A stretch of DNA of 64,000 nucleotides from Zoroaster sp. YZ-2022 (GCA_029582265.1 CM055837.1:5813148-5877147); one strand, 5' to 3'; positions 1 through 10,682 are shown, counted from the stretch's first letter. Notes: generated from the letters alone by a model not told the origin. Program-made: numbers and translations.

Positions 1-314
1 TTTGGAGAAAAAGAGCAACTTAAAAATGTTTTTAATAGAGGGCGCACTACTTTCGTCACATTACATTTTGTTACTCTAAACATGTAGTTGAGACTACTGA
101 ATACTCCCCATAATTTGCAATATTTTTTTATATATTGGCTTTGATCAAAAATAATTTTTATACTATCTGTAAAATGAAACATTCTTGAACCACAGATTTA
201 AAAATACGTTTTTTCAGGCGTGCAATAACAATATGTATTGATAACACCAACTACATGTTTTAAAATGTAAAGGTATCATTTCAAGTACTTGCTGGAGTCG
301 TCCACAGTATCAAC
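1..314 (+). other. 5' flank and presumed 5' UTR of MAN1A
   Basis: AT-rich sequence upstream of the mannosidase start codon. No convincing TATA box or upstream exon is visible. The transcript start cannot be placed from the sequence. Confidence 0.4.
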
Positions 315-1004
315 ATGGCCGGTCGACAGCAGCCAGTTTTACCCCTCTCTCAGAGGTACGTAAATGGGGTCCCAGTCCCCGAAAGTCGATTTAATTTACG
401 GACTTCCGAAAGGTATTTTGTGTATTTGATAGTTTTAGTTTTCATAAGCCTTTGTTACAGCGCCTTATTTCTAATACCGGAACTGCGAACCCGCACTACG
501 TACATGGACGCCCCTGAAAAGATTTTTCAACACGATATTGACTTGCCGGAGGGGAATAATGCAATTATTGTCGGCCACAATCCATTGGATTCGAGGGAGG
601 ACGATATTCATGGATTGCAGGACAGAAAGAAATTTAATTTACAGGTGAAATTAGACGAAAATTTAGAAAAAGCAAAAAATGCCTTAAATGAAGGATTTAG
701 GGACAACCTTGGGGTCCCTATTGTAGGGGACAAGGGAGTAGGGGAGAGAGAAACGAGTAAAAAGGTGGATCAAATAGCTGCAGTTGGTGGAGAGGAAGAA
801 CACATTCATAATCATAAGGATGTCAAAAAAGAAATTGATGCAGATAAACAAAAGTTCTTGGAGAAGCAAAAAGAGGAAGAGGAAAAACGGAAACAAGAGA
901 AGAAGGAGTCTGATTTGAAGTTACGGTCTCTCCCTGGTGTGGATTTACCGGATGGTGAACCTGATGATGACCAGTCTAAAGAACGAAGGAATACTGTACG
1001 AGAG
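315..1004 (+). CDS. MAN1A: MAN1A exon 1: cytoplasmic tail, membrane anchor and stem of Golgi alpha-1,2-mannosidase
   Basis: First coding exon (residues 1-230) of a class I alpha-mannosidase (GH47), which trims alpha-1,2-linked mannose from Man8-9GlcNAc2 N-glycans in the Golgi. The ATG at 315 lies in the context AACATGG. A short basic tail precedes one hydrophobic segment (about residues 34-55, YFVYLIVLVFISLCYSALF), giving a type II membrane protein. A charged stem rich in Lys/Glu follows (about residues 170-205), probably coiled coil. The exon ends in GAG|GTGAGT, phase 0. Across ten exons the frame is unbroken, 675 codons with the stop, close to the usual length of about 650 residues. The catalytic domain is in the later exons. 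Identity rests on strong similarity to animal MAN1A1/MAN1A2; which vertebrate paralogue is closer cannot be told here. Confidence 0.9.
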
Positions 1005-1064
1005 GTGAGTATTTTTATGGAGTATTGTTCTAATTTGTCTCATTGCAGGGGTCGAAATTAACAG

Positions 1065-1412
1065 TAGTCCACTAGTCCAAGGCTAGTGGTTTCAGCAGCG
1101 GGACTACTAGCTGCTGGGGTTTGGGTAGTCCGAGGCTAGTGGTTTCAGCAGCGGGACTACTAGTACTAGCTGCTGGGGTTTGGGTAGTCCGAGGCTAGTG
1201 GTTTCAGCAGCGGGACTACTAGCTGCTGGGGTTTGGGTAGTCCGAGGCTAGTGGTTTCAGCAGCGGGACTACTAGCTGCTGGGGTTTGGGTAGTCCGAGG
1301 CTAGTGGTTTCAGCAGCGGGACTACTAGCTGCTGGGGTTTGGGTAGTCCGAGGCTAGTGGTTTCAGCTGCAGGACTACTAGCTGCTAGGATTTGGGTAGT
1401 CCAATGGGCTAG
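1065..1412. repeat. 53-bp tandem repeat in intron 1
   Basis: About six copies of a 53-bp unit containing GTCCGAGGCTAGTGG and GGGACTACTAGCTGC start about 60 bp after the exon 1 splice donor. Most copies are near identical, one carries a 6-bp ACTAGT expansion, and the last is diverged. Near-identity suggests recent expansion. Confidence 0.9.
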
Positions 1413-1640
1413 TGAAAAAATTAAATAAAAATACTCGAAAAAACATTCAGTATAATCTCAGCATGATCTCAGCAAGAACATATTGCTCACCAGCTCACGG
1501 TTTATTTCTTTTTCTTGTATTTATATTAACCTTTTTTCAGGACTACTAAAAATGTGAAGGACTAGTAAAATATTGACGTAACTAGTTCTGTGGGCTACCA
1601 TAAAATTCAAGTTAATTTTGACCACTGCATTGTATAATGC

Positions 1641-2620
1641 TTAAAGGGACAGTATCATCACAATCAGAGCAGGCTTTCAACTGGGCATGGAATCAGTGTA
1701 GTTTATGAACACAGTAACTGAAAATTACTGGCTCATTTATGCAGTTAGCAACGGTAATATGACCTTATCATGTGGGGTATTATTTTCAGGCACTGAGTTA
1801 AATCGAAAAATAGCACTCTGATTCCATGCCAGGCTCTCTTTCTTAATACAAAATCCCGTAAAACTTTATGTTTGGCTTTGATTCAATGTCACTTTGACTA
1901 TTCATGCTCCTTCTGGTTTTCTACACTCTCTGCTCATTTTAAAAACAAACTTCAAATTATGCAAAACAAAATGGTTAGGTTCATCTTGGATAAAGGCCCT
2001 AGGGCACACATTGGGCAAAAAGAACTTGACAGTTTGGGTTTTTTAAATGTTAGGGACAGGGTCACTCAACTGAAATTAAACCATGTGTTTAGAATAACTT
2101 GCAATGTAACACCTGATTATCTCCGTGACAAATTGATCAAAGTCTCTGATTGTCACCATCACAATACAAGGACCAGTAATCTAAATTTTAAGGTTCCAGT
2201 TTCATCTAGTTTAGTAAACAATACATTTTATGTTACAGCTATCAAAGAATGGAATAATTTACCTTCTAATGTAAAGAGTTCCACCAATTTGTCTACTTTT
2301 AAACGACTTGTTAAATGTCATCTCTCTACACAAGCTAAATTCAGGGAAGCATAATTTGTCCCTTCTTTGGGGTGTGGAGGGATCTTGAACTATCCTTGTC
2401 TTTCAAATTAGTAATTTGTATTTGTATTTTTTGATGTTTCGATGTAAGGACCCCAATGGAAATAAGACTATTTTATTGGCTTTTTGGGTTATCCTTGGAT
2501 AAATATGGTATGTTTTTTATTGTTTTTTTGTAATGTGTCTTGTACTTTTATCATCTTTTTATCCGAATAAATAAAGAAAAAGAAAGAAAGATGTTGATCG
2601 TGACGATATTGTCCCTGTAA
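1641..2620. mobile_element. TTAAAGGGACA MITE, copy 1, split by a retrotransposon
   Basis: This copy starts TTAAAGGGACAGTATC at 1641 and resumes at about 2593 with TTGATCGTGACGATATTG, ending near GTCCCTGTAA. Its two parts match the intact copies in this window, such as 23451-23681. The stretch 1831-2592 is a later insertion between CCATGCC and TTGATCG. Confidence 0.8.
1831..2592 (+). mobile_element. 5'-truncated non-LTR retrotransposon (RT C-terminal remnant and 3' UTR)
   Basis: An open frame from 1833 to 2354 encodes the C-terminal end of a CR1/L2-like reverse transcriptase. The recognisable pattern is ALIQCHFDYSCSFW, then QNKMVRFIL, NTRTSN and EWNNLP. The RT catalytic core is absent, so this is a dead-on-arrival 5'-truncated copy. 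The 3' UTR ends in an A-rich tail (AATAAATAAAGAAAAAG...) near 2590, directly before the resumed MITE. No clean target duplication is visible. The clade assignment is tentative. Confidence 0.75.
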
Positions 2621-4561
2621 CTTATCCCTTTGGATAAATCAAATCCAATAGTTTTTCTTGTATGTTGTTTTTATTTAAGTCTTGTAAAAGTATAACAAAG
2701 AAATCATTAGGTGTTCGTGCGACAGCGCAAACACCTCTTTGAAATTGTTACTTTTTTTTCCTCCTTCTCGATGAGACTTATTGAACAAAAAACGTAGTTC
2801 CAAAGTTCACAGATCCTTCAAACTTGACACATACTTAGACCATAACATGTAGTTGTCATAAAGTTGTGACTTTATAGTTTCAGGTAAAATTGTGACATCA
2901 TGGTGACATCAGATATCGAAATACACTAAATCAAATTTCAATATTTCCAAAAATCATCTCAAGATCTTACAGATCTTCAATTGCATGTATATGACATTTT
3001 GTACACAGACTTGACCCCAATGTGACCTCTCCTTCCGGTCAAAACCAGAAGTTTAAGGCTCTGCAACCAACATGATATAATTATGTATGGTATTTGGACA
3101 TGCCTTCAATGGACCAAATTACTGTTGACATGTGACCTTTTTAAAAATGTGACTGATGATGTCATCACCTGTCACAGCGTCCTCTGGCAGCAGATTTCAA
3201 AAAATAATAATTTTCTATCTCAAAAACCATAGGAAATTGAATATGACTTCTGTGAATAAAGTGACATCTTTATATGTTTGATGATGTCATCAAAGTTCAG
3301 AGCGCCCTCTAGCGGGAGTTTTAAAAAGGGATTATTTTCCAATCTCAGAAATTGAACCAAAGTAGGTATCCTAACGTTATTTTTTCATGATCATGAGGAA
3401 GTTTTATTGTGTCATACATGTATATGACTGACCTTCAAATCACCTGATCTGACCTTTACTTTCATTCCAAACAGGAAGTTCAAATTCAACACATTCTAAC
3501 GCAAAATGTTTTTGAATATGAAACTGATATTGTTATAATAAAAGATGATACACCTTTGCAAAAAATGGTATTGACATCATCGATGATAATTTGATTGAAC
3601 CGCAAGTTCACACGAACACCGTGTGTTTATTTCAACAAATACTTGAGCTCTAGTTCATAAATGTTTTCAGTTCACACCCTGTTTTTGCGTTATGTGAATG
3701 GAGATTGGAATATATGCAATAGGGTGTTTGGTAGGTCTGAATATCGCAGCATTCACATACACTAATGATATTATTTCTTGCCATTCACCTTGTGTACATG
3801 TACATCAAAAAATGAGATATTCCTAAAGCTGTTACTAAAGTGCAATATAATTCAGTCTTTTCTCTAGTAGGACAATCCCGGAGCACAGTTCAGACTGGGT
3901 CACTGTGTCATTTAACCATGACATCAGTCATACTGGGATTGTCATGCAACTAAATTTCTAATGTACAACAAAAATCATTTTTTATTTTGGGCAAAACTGT
4001 TTCATTATTAACTTGCAGATATGCCAAATAGGTAGAAGTAATAAGGCTGCATTTCATTTTACAAAGAAGTTTTAGGACCAAGATGTTTTTGCCGTATACA
4101 AGGTGAATGGCAAGAAATCGTATTGTAAGTGTACTCAAATGCCACAATGATGATATTTAGATCTAGATGTTTGGGAGCCCGAGTACCAAAGAGAAGGATT
4201 CTGTTCAAAAATGTTTCATAGCAACAATATTTTTCAAAAATATTCAGTGAACAATTTCGCTTGTATTGCATAGTAAAATGCTACACACAACGAACAATTT
4301 GTTATTCAACATAAGTACATGTTACAAAATTAGTATGCAGAATTTTCAATTGAAATCATTCCCTGAATTTTTATGTGTGTACGGGTACACCGTACATGTA
4401 ATGCTGACTTTAAAATGCAAATTTAAATTTGTTATTAGCAAATTATGAATTTTGTGTCTCATTTTGCTATTTATTATACAAGCGAAATCAGTCACAAATA
4501 TAAGTTCAGTTGAGTTTTTGTATGATTCGGTGCATAACGTTATTTCTGCCCCCAAAACAAG
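2621..4561. other. Intron 1 sequence without a recognised gene
   Basis: The block 2708-3630 may be an old repeat: it begins GGTGTTCGTG and ends with the inverse CACACGAACACC, and it contains several 'GATGTCATCA' and 'GCGCCCTCT' stretches. An imperfect inverted pair, TTTCTTGCCATTCACCTTG at about 3775 and its complement near 4100, frames 3770-4120. No coding signal was found. Confidence 0.4.
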
Positions 4562-4663
4562 ACAACCCATTCAGGCCACTCCAAGCCATTAGCTGTTACC
4601 ATTCGCCTCCTATGGTTACCTTTCTGTGCACTGTCACACCACTGAGATTGCAGGGTAAAGTGG
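4562..4663 (+). mobile_element. TTAACCCTCCTA-class element, left part, interrupted by the Polinton
   Basis: This matches the 5' half of the intact copy at 50054-50371 (CATTCAGGCCACTCCAAGCC onward), but its outer TTAACCCTCCTA end is missing. It stops at GGTAAAGTGG, where the Polinton begins. The other half resumes at 20624. Confidence 0.8.
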
Positions 4664-5157
4664 AGTAGTATGTTAAATGCCGGGTCCAGCTCACCTCCAA
4701 AAAAAAAAAAAAAAAATTGTTTTGTGAGATGGGTCAGCCATCTCCCAAAAAATGGGCGTGGTTGATGAAAAAAGGAGGGGAGATGATGACGTCATGAAAA
4801 GATTGATGACGTCATGAAAAGATTAGAAGTTGATTTAAAAAAAAAAAAAAAGGTAGAGAGACTTTTTAGGTACTTTCCCTAAAATTTGTTGTGGTTGATG
4901 TAAAAAAAAGGTTTTTTTTGATAAAGTGTTGTTTGAGATGATGATGATGATGACGTCATGAAAATTTTGATGACGTGATAAGAGATTATAAATAAAAACT
5001 GCCCGTGGGTAGGTATAGGTTAGAAATCTTATTTAGCGAGATAGCTAAAAACCGAAAAAAGAAAAAGAAAAAAGAAAAAAAAGAAAAAAGTAAGTTTAAA
5101 AAGTGACAACAAATATTTGAAAAAAAAGTTAAAAATATTATCTCGTTAAATAATAAA
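4664..5157 (+). repeat. Polinton left terminal inverted repeat
   Basis: About 494 bp matching the reverse complement of 20127-20623. Differences are almost all in A/T homopolymer lengths, with a few substitutions. The repeat ends at TTAAATAATAAA, a few bases before the polB start. Confidence 0.92.
4787..4994 (+). promoter_or_regulatory. CRE cluster plus TATA box in left TIR (polB promoter)
   Basis: Three perfect CRE palindromes TGACGTCA lie at 4787-4794, 4807-4814 and 4951-4958, and a variant TGACGTGA starts at 4971. A TATA-like TATAAATA follows at 4987-4994. The polB ATG is about 170 bp downstream. CREB/ATF proteins bind this palindrome; promoter use is an inference. Confidence 0.55.
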
Positions 5158-5164
5158 TGTGAGT

Positions 5165-8100
5165 ATGGAATCAAGAAGAAAATATTTATCGAAATGGACA
5201 TTGAGAGAATTAAAAGAGTTTGCGAGAGAGCAAAAACTTCTTAAGAAAAATAGCAAGGGTAAAGTAGATAAACGTTCATATTACAGCACAGTAAAAAGAT
5301 ATATAAAATGGTATAAACCAAAGCCTTTGTATAAATTAAGTTTAGTTGAATTGAGAGAGCGTATAGCAAATGAAAATATTGAGTTACCAGAACGGGGTGC
5401 TGGAAAAAGAGCGCGGTTGTTAAAAAAGGACTACATCGGTGCTATTAAAAGGTTTTACGGTCAAGAAGAAGAGTTGAGATTTAAATACTCGATTGACGGT
5501 GGAAGATATTTACGCGAACGAAGAATGGTAGTCCCGCTGAATCACAGCAAAGAAAAAGATTTAAGTATTTTTTTGGAAGCGGTAAAACCAAAAATAATCG
5601 CCAAGTTGGCTTTAGACTTGAAAGAATTTACATCGTTTAAGTTTATGATATATATATGCGTTAAACTTTTAAAAGAAAAACTAGACGGTACAACCGATGA
5701 CGCTGAAGCAAATTTTCATAATAATAAGCAAATTGTTTTATTGAATTTAGATAATATTGAAAATATATTAAATAGTGTTTTTTCACAAATTGTTGAGGCT
5801 TTAGAAAAATGGACTCAAAACGGTTCTGGATGGGTGGTAGATCGTATTGTTGATATGAATATCACTTATGCAAAATATCAACCTTTAAGAGGCGGTTCTT
5901 ATATCGAGCTATGCGGCTATATAAAAAATAAAAAAGCGTGCATTAACGTAAAAAACAAAGACGACGATTGTTTGCGGTGGGCACTACGTAGTGCTCTTTT
6001 TCCCGCAAAAAAGAATGTTGATAGAATGAGTAAATATTTAACGGAGGATGGTTTAAATTTTAATGGTATAAATGCTCCTACACCGATTAATCAAATAAAA
6101 AAAGTAGAGAAACAAAACAATATACATGTAGCGATAAACGTTTTTGGTTGTGAAAACAATACAGTACTAGTTTATCAACTTAGCGATCAACCAAAAAATA
6201 TAGATCGTATAAATTTATTATTAATTCATAAAGAAGAAGAAAAAGGAACTAGATCTCACTACGTTTGGATTAAAGATGTGAATAAATTACTTTTCGATCA
6301 AACTAAACACGACCATCGTCAGCATTTTTGTTTGAGGTGTTTACAGGGTTTTTCGACAGAAGCGTATCTCGAAAATCACATAAAAATGTGTAAGGGAATA
6401 AACGACAGACCAACAAAGGTTGTTATGCCTGTAAAGGGTAAAAACGATACGCTAAAGTTTATAAATTATCATAAAAAGATGAAAGTTCCTTTCGTTATAT
6501 ACGCCAATTTTGAAAGTATTATTAAAAAGATTGACGATGAAAATACAACAAATACTAAAAAACTACAAGAGCACGTCGTTTGCGGTTATTCGTACGTCGT
6601 CGTTCGTTGTGACGGTGAAAGTAGTTCTCCTGTTGCTTACTACAGAGGAGAAGATGCGGCTGAACATTTTTTAAATGAATTAGAAAAAGAAGAAGAAAAC
6701 ATCAACGAGATATTTAAAAATTCTCAAAAAATAATAATGACTGAAGAAAATGTAGAAGATTACAACTCTGCTAGCACGTGTTGGATATGTGAAAAGACAT
6801 ATTTTGACAATGACATCGATAAGTTTAGAAAAGTACGCGATCATTGTCACATTACCGGTAAATATCGAGGCGCGGCACACAATTGTTGTAATTTAAAACT
6901 GAGTTTAAAACCAAATAAAACTTTTATTCCGGTTGTATTTCATAATTTACGAGGTTACGACTCACACCTCATTATGCAAGCCGCGGGTAAAATGAAAGGA
7001 AATTTAACGTGTATTCCAAACAATATTGAAAAATATATTTCTTTTACAATTAGGCAACTACGATTTATAGATAGTTTTCAATTTTTACAAGACTCACTAG
7101 AAAAACTAGTAAAATCAATCAAATCTTTTCCAATTACTAACAAGTTTGAACTTGATTCACAAAAATTTGATCTTTTAAAAAAGAAGGGTATTTATCCTTA
7201 CGAATACATGGATAGTTTTGAAAAATTTGAAGAAAAAAAACTTCCTTCACAAAAACTTTTTTATAGTAGTTTAAACGATGAACACATTACTAAAGAACAA
7301 TACGAGCACGCTAAAAACGTTTACAACAAGTTTGGTCATAAAAATTTAGGTGATTATCACGATTTATACGTGCGTACCGATACTTGTTTATTGGCGGATG
7401 TATTTGAAAATTTTCGCATTACTTGTTTACGAGAGTACGGTTTAGATCCAGCTAATTATTTCACGAGTCCTCAATTAAGTTGGGACGCGTTGGTAAAACA
7501 TTCAAAACAAACTTTAGAGTTATTAACAGATATTAACATGTATTTACATGTATTTATAGAAAAAGGTATGAGAGGAGGAACGTGCATGGTGAGTAAACGA
7601 TACACAAAAGCAAACAATAAATACTTACCCGATTACGATGACAAAAAACCATCGAGTTACATTATGTATTTAGACGCAAATAATTTATATGGGCAGGCAA
7701 TGAGTCAACCTTTACCAACTGGTAATTTTAAATGGATGACTAGTAAACAAATTGATAAACTCGAGAGCGAAGGATTTAATCGTAATGAAGGATATATTTT
7801 AGAAGTTGATTTAGAATATCCTAAAGAATTACACGATTCTCACAGCGCATATCCACTCGCACCAGAGACGTTAATAGTACCGAAAGAATGGATGGCACCG
7901 TATCAGCTCGAGTTATTAAAAGACAAACCTGCACCAAACGTTGCAAAATTAGTACCAAATTTATACGATAAACGCAACTACGTGCTTCATTATCGTAATT
8001 TACAATTATATAAACAACTCGGTATGAAACTAACTAAAATTCATCGTGTTTTAGAATTTGATGAATCGTGTTGGATGAAATCATACATTGATTTAAACAC

Positions 8101-8938
8101 AGAATTAAGAAAAGACGCAACGTGTGATTTTGAAAAAGATTTGTACAAACTCATGAATAATTCAGTTTTTGGAAAAACGATGGAAAATGTACGAAAACGT
8201 GTTAACGTGAATTTAAAACGATTAAACGATGAAAAAGCAGAAAATCAAATTCGTTCACTCATCGCTAAACCAAATTTTGCTGAGGCTAGGATTTTTGATA
8301 ATGATTTAGTGGCGATTCACATGCACAAAACAAAACTTTTACTCAACCGCGCAGTTTACGTAGGAATGAGCGTACTTGATTTATCTAAACATTTCATGTA
8401 CGATTTTTATTACAATCATTTAAAAAAAAAATACGGCAACGAGTGTGAGTTACTTTACACGGATACGGATAGTTTGATCGTTGAGATTCAAACAGAAGAT
8501 GTATATAAAGATATGAAAGAAGACAAACATTTATATGATTTTAGTAATTATAACAAAGATCATTTTCTATTTTCTGAAGAAAATAAAAAAGTGATTGGAA
8601 AAGTTAAAGACGAGACTGCAGGAACTTTAATTTTTGAAAAAGTATGTTTAAGATCAAAAATGTATTCTATACTTTTATTGAACGAAATAGAAATAAAAAA
8701 AGCTAAAGGTGTTAAAAAACAAGTTTTAAAAAAGAATATTAAACACAAAAATTATAAACAAGTTTTATTTCAAAAAAATACTCTACATCATAATATGAAA
8801 TTTATTAGAAATAAAAATCATAAAATATATACTATAAAAGTTGATAAAGAATCGCTATCTCCTTTAGACACAAATTTTTTTTTTTTAAAAGACGGAATAC
8901 ATACATACGCTTACGGTGACTACAGAATTAACGTTTAA
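5165..8938 (+). CDS. POLB: Protein-primed family B DNA polymerase (Polinton PolB), ExoI Asp replaced by Asn
   Basis: Replicative polymerase of the element, 1257 residues from the ATG at 5165. A GTG at 5159 is in frame but is unlikely as a eukaryotic start. In order: a basic SAP-like N-terminus (about 1-45); a conserved CINVKNKDDDCLRWALRSAL block (about 258-277); a C2HC-like finger CLRC...H...C (about 387-405); the exonuclease domain; an HNH/endonuclease VII-like insert CWIC...DHCHITGKYRG (about 538-570); NLRGYDSH (about 594); ExoIII-like YVRTDTCLLAD (about 735). Polymerase motifs are A YLDANNLYG (about 834), B KLMNNSVFGKT (about 994) and C YTDTDS (about 1098). ExoI reads YANFES where D-x-E is expected, so Asn448 replaces the metal-binding Asp. 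The frame has no stop, unlike most neighbours. Its 3' end overlaps the integrase frame by 11 bp, tail to tail. Confidence 0.93.
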   Translation: MESRRKYLSKWTLRELKEFAREQKLLKKNSKGKVDKRSYYSTVKRYIKWYKPKPLYKLSLVELRERIANENIELPERGAGKRARLLKKDYIGAIKRFYGQEEELRFKYSIDGGRYLRERRMVVPLNHSKEKDLSIFLEAVKPKIIAKLALDLKEFTSFKFMIYICVKLLKEKLDGTTDDAEANFHNNKQIVLLNLDNIENILNSVFSQIVEALEKWTQNGSGWVVDRIVDMNITYAKYQPLRGGSYIELCGYIKNKKACINVKNKDDDCLRWALRSALFPAKKNVDRMSKYLTEDGLNFNGINAPTPINQIKKVEKQNNIHVAINVFGCENNTVLVYQLSDQPKNIDRINLLLIHKEEEKGTRSHYVWIKDVNKLLFDQTKHDHRQHFCLRCLQGFSTEAYLENHIKMCKGINDRPTKVVMPVKGKNDTLKFINYHKKMKVPFVIYANFESIIKKIDDENTTNTKKLQEHVVCGYSYVVVRCDGESSSPVAYYRGEDAAEHFLNELEKEEENINEIFKNSQKIIMTEENVEDYNSASTCWICEKTYFDNDIDKFRKVRDHCHITGKYRGAAHNCCNLKLSLKPNKTFIPVVFHNLRGYDSHLIMQAAGKMKGNLTCIPNNIEKYISFTIRQLRFIDSFQFLQDSLEKLVKSIKSFPITNKFELDSQKFDLLKKKGIYPYEYMDSFEKFEEKKLPSQKLFYSSLNDEHITKEQYEHAKNVYNKFGHKNLGDYHDLYVRTDTCLLADVFENFRITCLREYGLDPANYFTSPQLSWDALVKHSKQTLELLTDINMYLHVFIEKGMRGGTCMVSKRYTKANNKYLPDYDDKKPSSYIMYLDANNLYGQAMSQPLPTGNFKWMTSKQIDKLESEGFNRNEGYILEVDLEYPKELHDSHSAYPLAPETLIVPKEWMAPYQLELLKDKPAPNVAKLVPNLYDKRNYVLHYRNLQLYKQLGMKLTKIHRVLEFDESCWMKSYIDLNTELRKDATCDFEKDLYKLMNNSVFGKTMENVRKRVNVNLKRLNDEKAENQIRSLIAKPNFAEARIFDNDLVAIHMHKTKLLLNRAVYVGMSVLDLSKHFMYDFYYNHLKKKYGNECELLYTDTDSLIVEIQTEDVYKDMKEDKHLYDFSNYNKDHFLFSEENKKVIGKVKDETAGTLIFEKVCLRSKMYSILLLNEIEIKKAKGVKKQVLKKNIKHKNYKQVLFQKNTLHHNMKFIRNKNHKIYTIKVDKESLSPLDTNFFFLKDGIHTYAYGDYRINV

Positions 8939-9932
8939 TAGGTGGGTTTTCTGTATCTCGAGGAATAATTTGTAATTCTTCTTTTACAAAACTACGTGCG
9001 GGACCACCATCTAAATAATATAAGATGGGTTGATTAGCACCTTGTATCGTTTTAGCTATTCTATAACATTTTATACTCCATATAGGATCAGTTGCGCATC
9101 ATCTCGTATCTTTTTCAGCTTCACCGGGTGCATATAAATATCTAACTAAACTGTTTGTTGGAATTCTTTTTTCTTTATCTACATTCTTTTTAATTGCTGG
9201 TGAGGCTGGATTTTGCTCAACACCGCGTAATTTAATCGCGTCTTTAGGTTTTAAATTAATAAGTCTAGTCGTCTCATTATTTAATGCTTTTATAACTGCC
9301 GGTAATCTTTTAACCCATTCTCTATTTCTCTTTTCCGTTGCTATTTCTTGCGCGTATTGATGAGAAAATAATCTTTCGGCTAAAGTTCTATTAAATCGTT
9401 CTACTATACCTTGCGCTCTATGATTACCCGCTTCGCTTCTTTGGACCGATACTTTGTGTTTACTCATTAATACGTTAACGCTGGCCATAAATTCTTTTCC
9501 AGGATCGACTTTTAAGCGCGCTGGCCAAGTAAGCAAACTACGTTTATAAATTTTTTCAAACGCGTTACCAACTTGAATAGCGGTTTTATCGGTTAACGGT
9601 TCTGCTTCTTTATATCTACTAGCTTCATCGCTGATTGTTAACGCATACTTGTACATCTTTTTTCCTATACTATCATGCGGAAGAAACAATAAATCTGCTT
9701 GATGAACTTCATTTGGTTTTTCTAACGTACTATTTGAACTAGTCGGTCTAGGAATATATTTTGGATAGGGTAAATAAATTTGCCACAACGCTTGCTTTTT
9801 TATCCATTGTGAAACTACTTTTTTATTTACTTTTGTTTCTTGAGCTAATTTATTAATCGCATCGTAACCTTTGTAGTATCCTTTTGGACTATAATACACG
9901 TTTTGAAGCTTTAGTTTTATTTGTTTATCCAT
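8928..9932 (-). pseudogene. INT: Polinton integrase (retroviral type), interrupted by an in-frame TGA
   Basis: DDE-family integrase that would insert the element. The start is the ATG at 9932 (MDKQIKLK). The catalytic triad is visible: D80 (EVHQAD), D143 (KVDPGKEF) and E178 (GIVERFNRT), with 34 residues between the second D and E. An in-frame TGA at 9099-9101 ends the frame after 277 residues. Downstream the same frame stays open for about 56 more codons to a stop at 8928-8930 and keeps integrase-like C-terminal character, including a chromodomain-like region. The full frame is 335 codons, the usual Polinton length. Neighbouring codons at the stop look like CpG decay (an Arg codon to TGA is the simplest guess). 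The catalytic core is complete, so a truncated protein could be made, but function is doubtful. Confidence 0.88.
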
Positions 9933-9954
9933 TTTTATTATTTATACATATATT

Positions 9955-10197
9955 TTATTCAGTAAGATTTTTTGGCATGATAGAGGATGGTAAAACTCCT
10001 TGTTTAACTAACCACATTTGCGTCATCGAAGATAATCCAACTGTTGCGGTGAGTTTTAGCCCATCTTTTATATTCAATTTTCCTAAATTAGCTGGTTCTA
10101 CCATTAATACTTTTTTACCGAGCATGTTGTATAAAACAGTAAAAAGTCCTAAAACGGCGCTGTGATAAGCTGAATCGGCGATTGTTTTTGTATCCAT
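9955..10197 (-). CDS. Small conserved Polinton protein, probably membrane associated
   Basis: 80 residues, starting MDTKTIADSAYHSAVLGLF. The N-terminal half is hydrophobic (SAVLGLFTVLYNML) and may be a membrane segment. A similar small protein with the SAYHSA...LGLF pattern is familiar beside the integrase in other Polintons; its function is not known. It lies 22 bp upstream of the integrase start, on the same strand, with a TATAAAATAAGATGG leader. The frame is intact. Confidence 0.65.
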   Translation of the reverse strand: MDTKTIADSAYHSAVLGLFTVLYNMLGKKVLMVEPANLGKLNIKDGLKLTATVGLSSMTQMWLVKQGVLPSSIMPKNLTE

Positions 10198-10246
10198 CTT
10201 ATTTTATACTCGTCAATATAATTATTTTATTAAAAAAAACTAACTT

Positions 10247-10682
10247 TTATTCCATTTCAAAAACAGCGAGTTTTTTTGTTGACGGTGGTAAAGGAGCTGA
10301 TTTTAGGGTGGGTTGCGTAGGCTCTGCTTCGCTAGCGTTAGCTTTTTTACTAAAAAAGAAATAAGCGAAACCTCCAACGGCTAAACCAATAGCGATATAG
10401 TAATAATAATAATAGCTCGTTTCATTGTTTGTTTCTTTTTGAATATCACTCGTTGGCGTTTGTGGCGCAACACTCTTTGCGTTAGCGTAACGTGTTTTAG
10501 CTGCACCGTTTTTTAGTTGTTGTTTTTTTAGTTTATTAAGTTCGGCGAGTTTTTTACCTGCCGCAACTCTATTTATTTTTTTATTATTTTTTAGTTGGTG
10601 TTTTCGTCACTGTCAACGGTAACTCTGTCGAGCTCACTTGCGGTTGTTGTGGTTGCACATTCTCCAACTCATTCGTTTCCAT
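10247..10682 (-). pseudogene. Polinton single-pass membrane protein with a 1-nt frameshift
   Basis: The ATG at 10682 lies inside the 3' end of the upstream gene (14-bp overlap). The first 33 codons (METNELENVQPQQPQ...) run into TAA within an A-rich stretch near 10585. The next frame then continues without a stop to 10247. It encodes a basic RVAAGKKLAE-type segment, a Tyr-rich and hydrophobic helix (YYYYYYIAIGLAVGGF) and a lumenal or cytosolic tail. The length of 436 nt is one more than a multiple of three, so a single inserted base in an A run explains it. A programmed shift at AAA-TAA is possible but less likely. Function unknown. Confidence 0.6.

Noticed and set aside
5159..5164. GTG start for PolB two codons upstream
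   Set aside because: A GTG start is unlikely in a eukaryotic setting; the ATG at 5165 is in frame. A nearby ATG at 5157 opens only a one-codon frame (ATGTGA).
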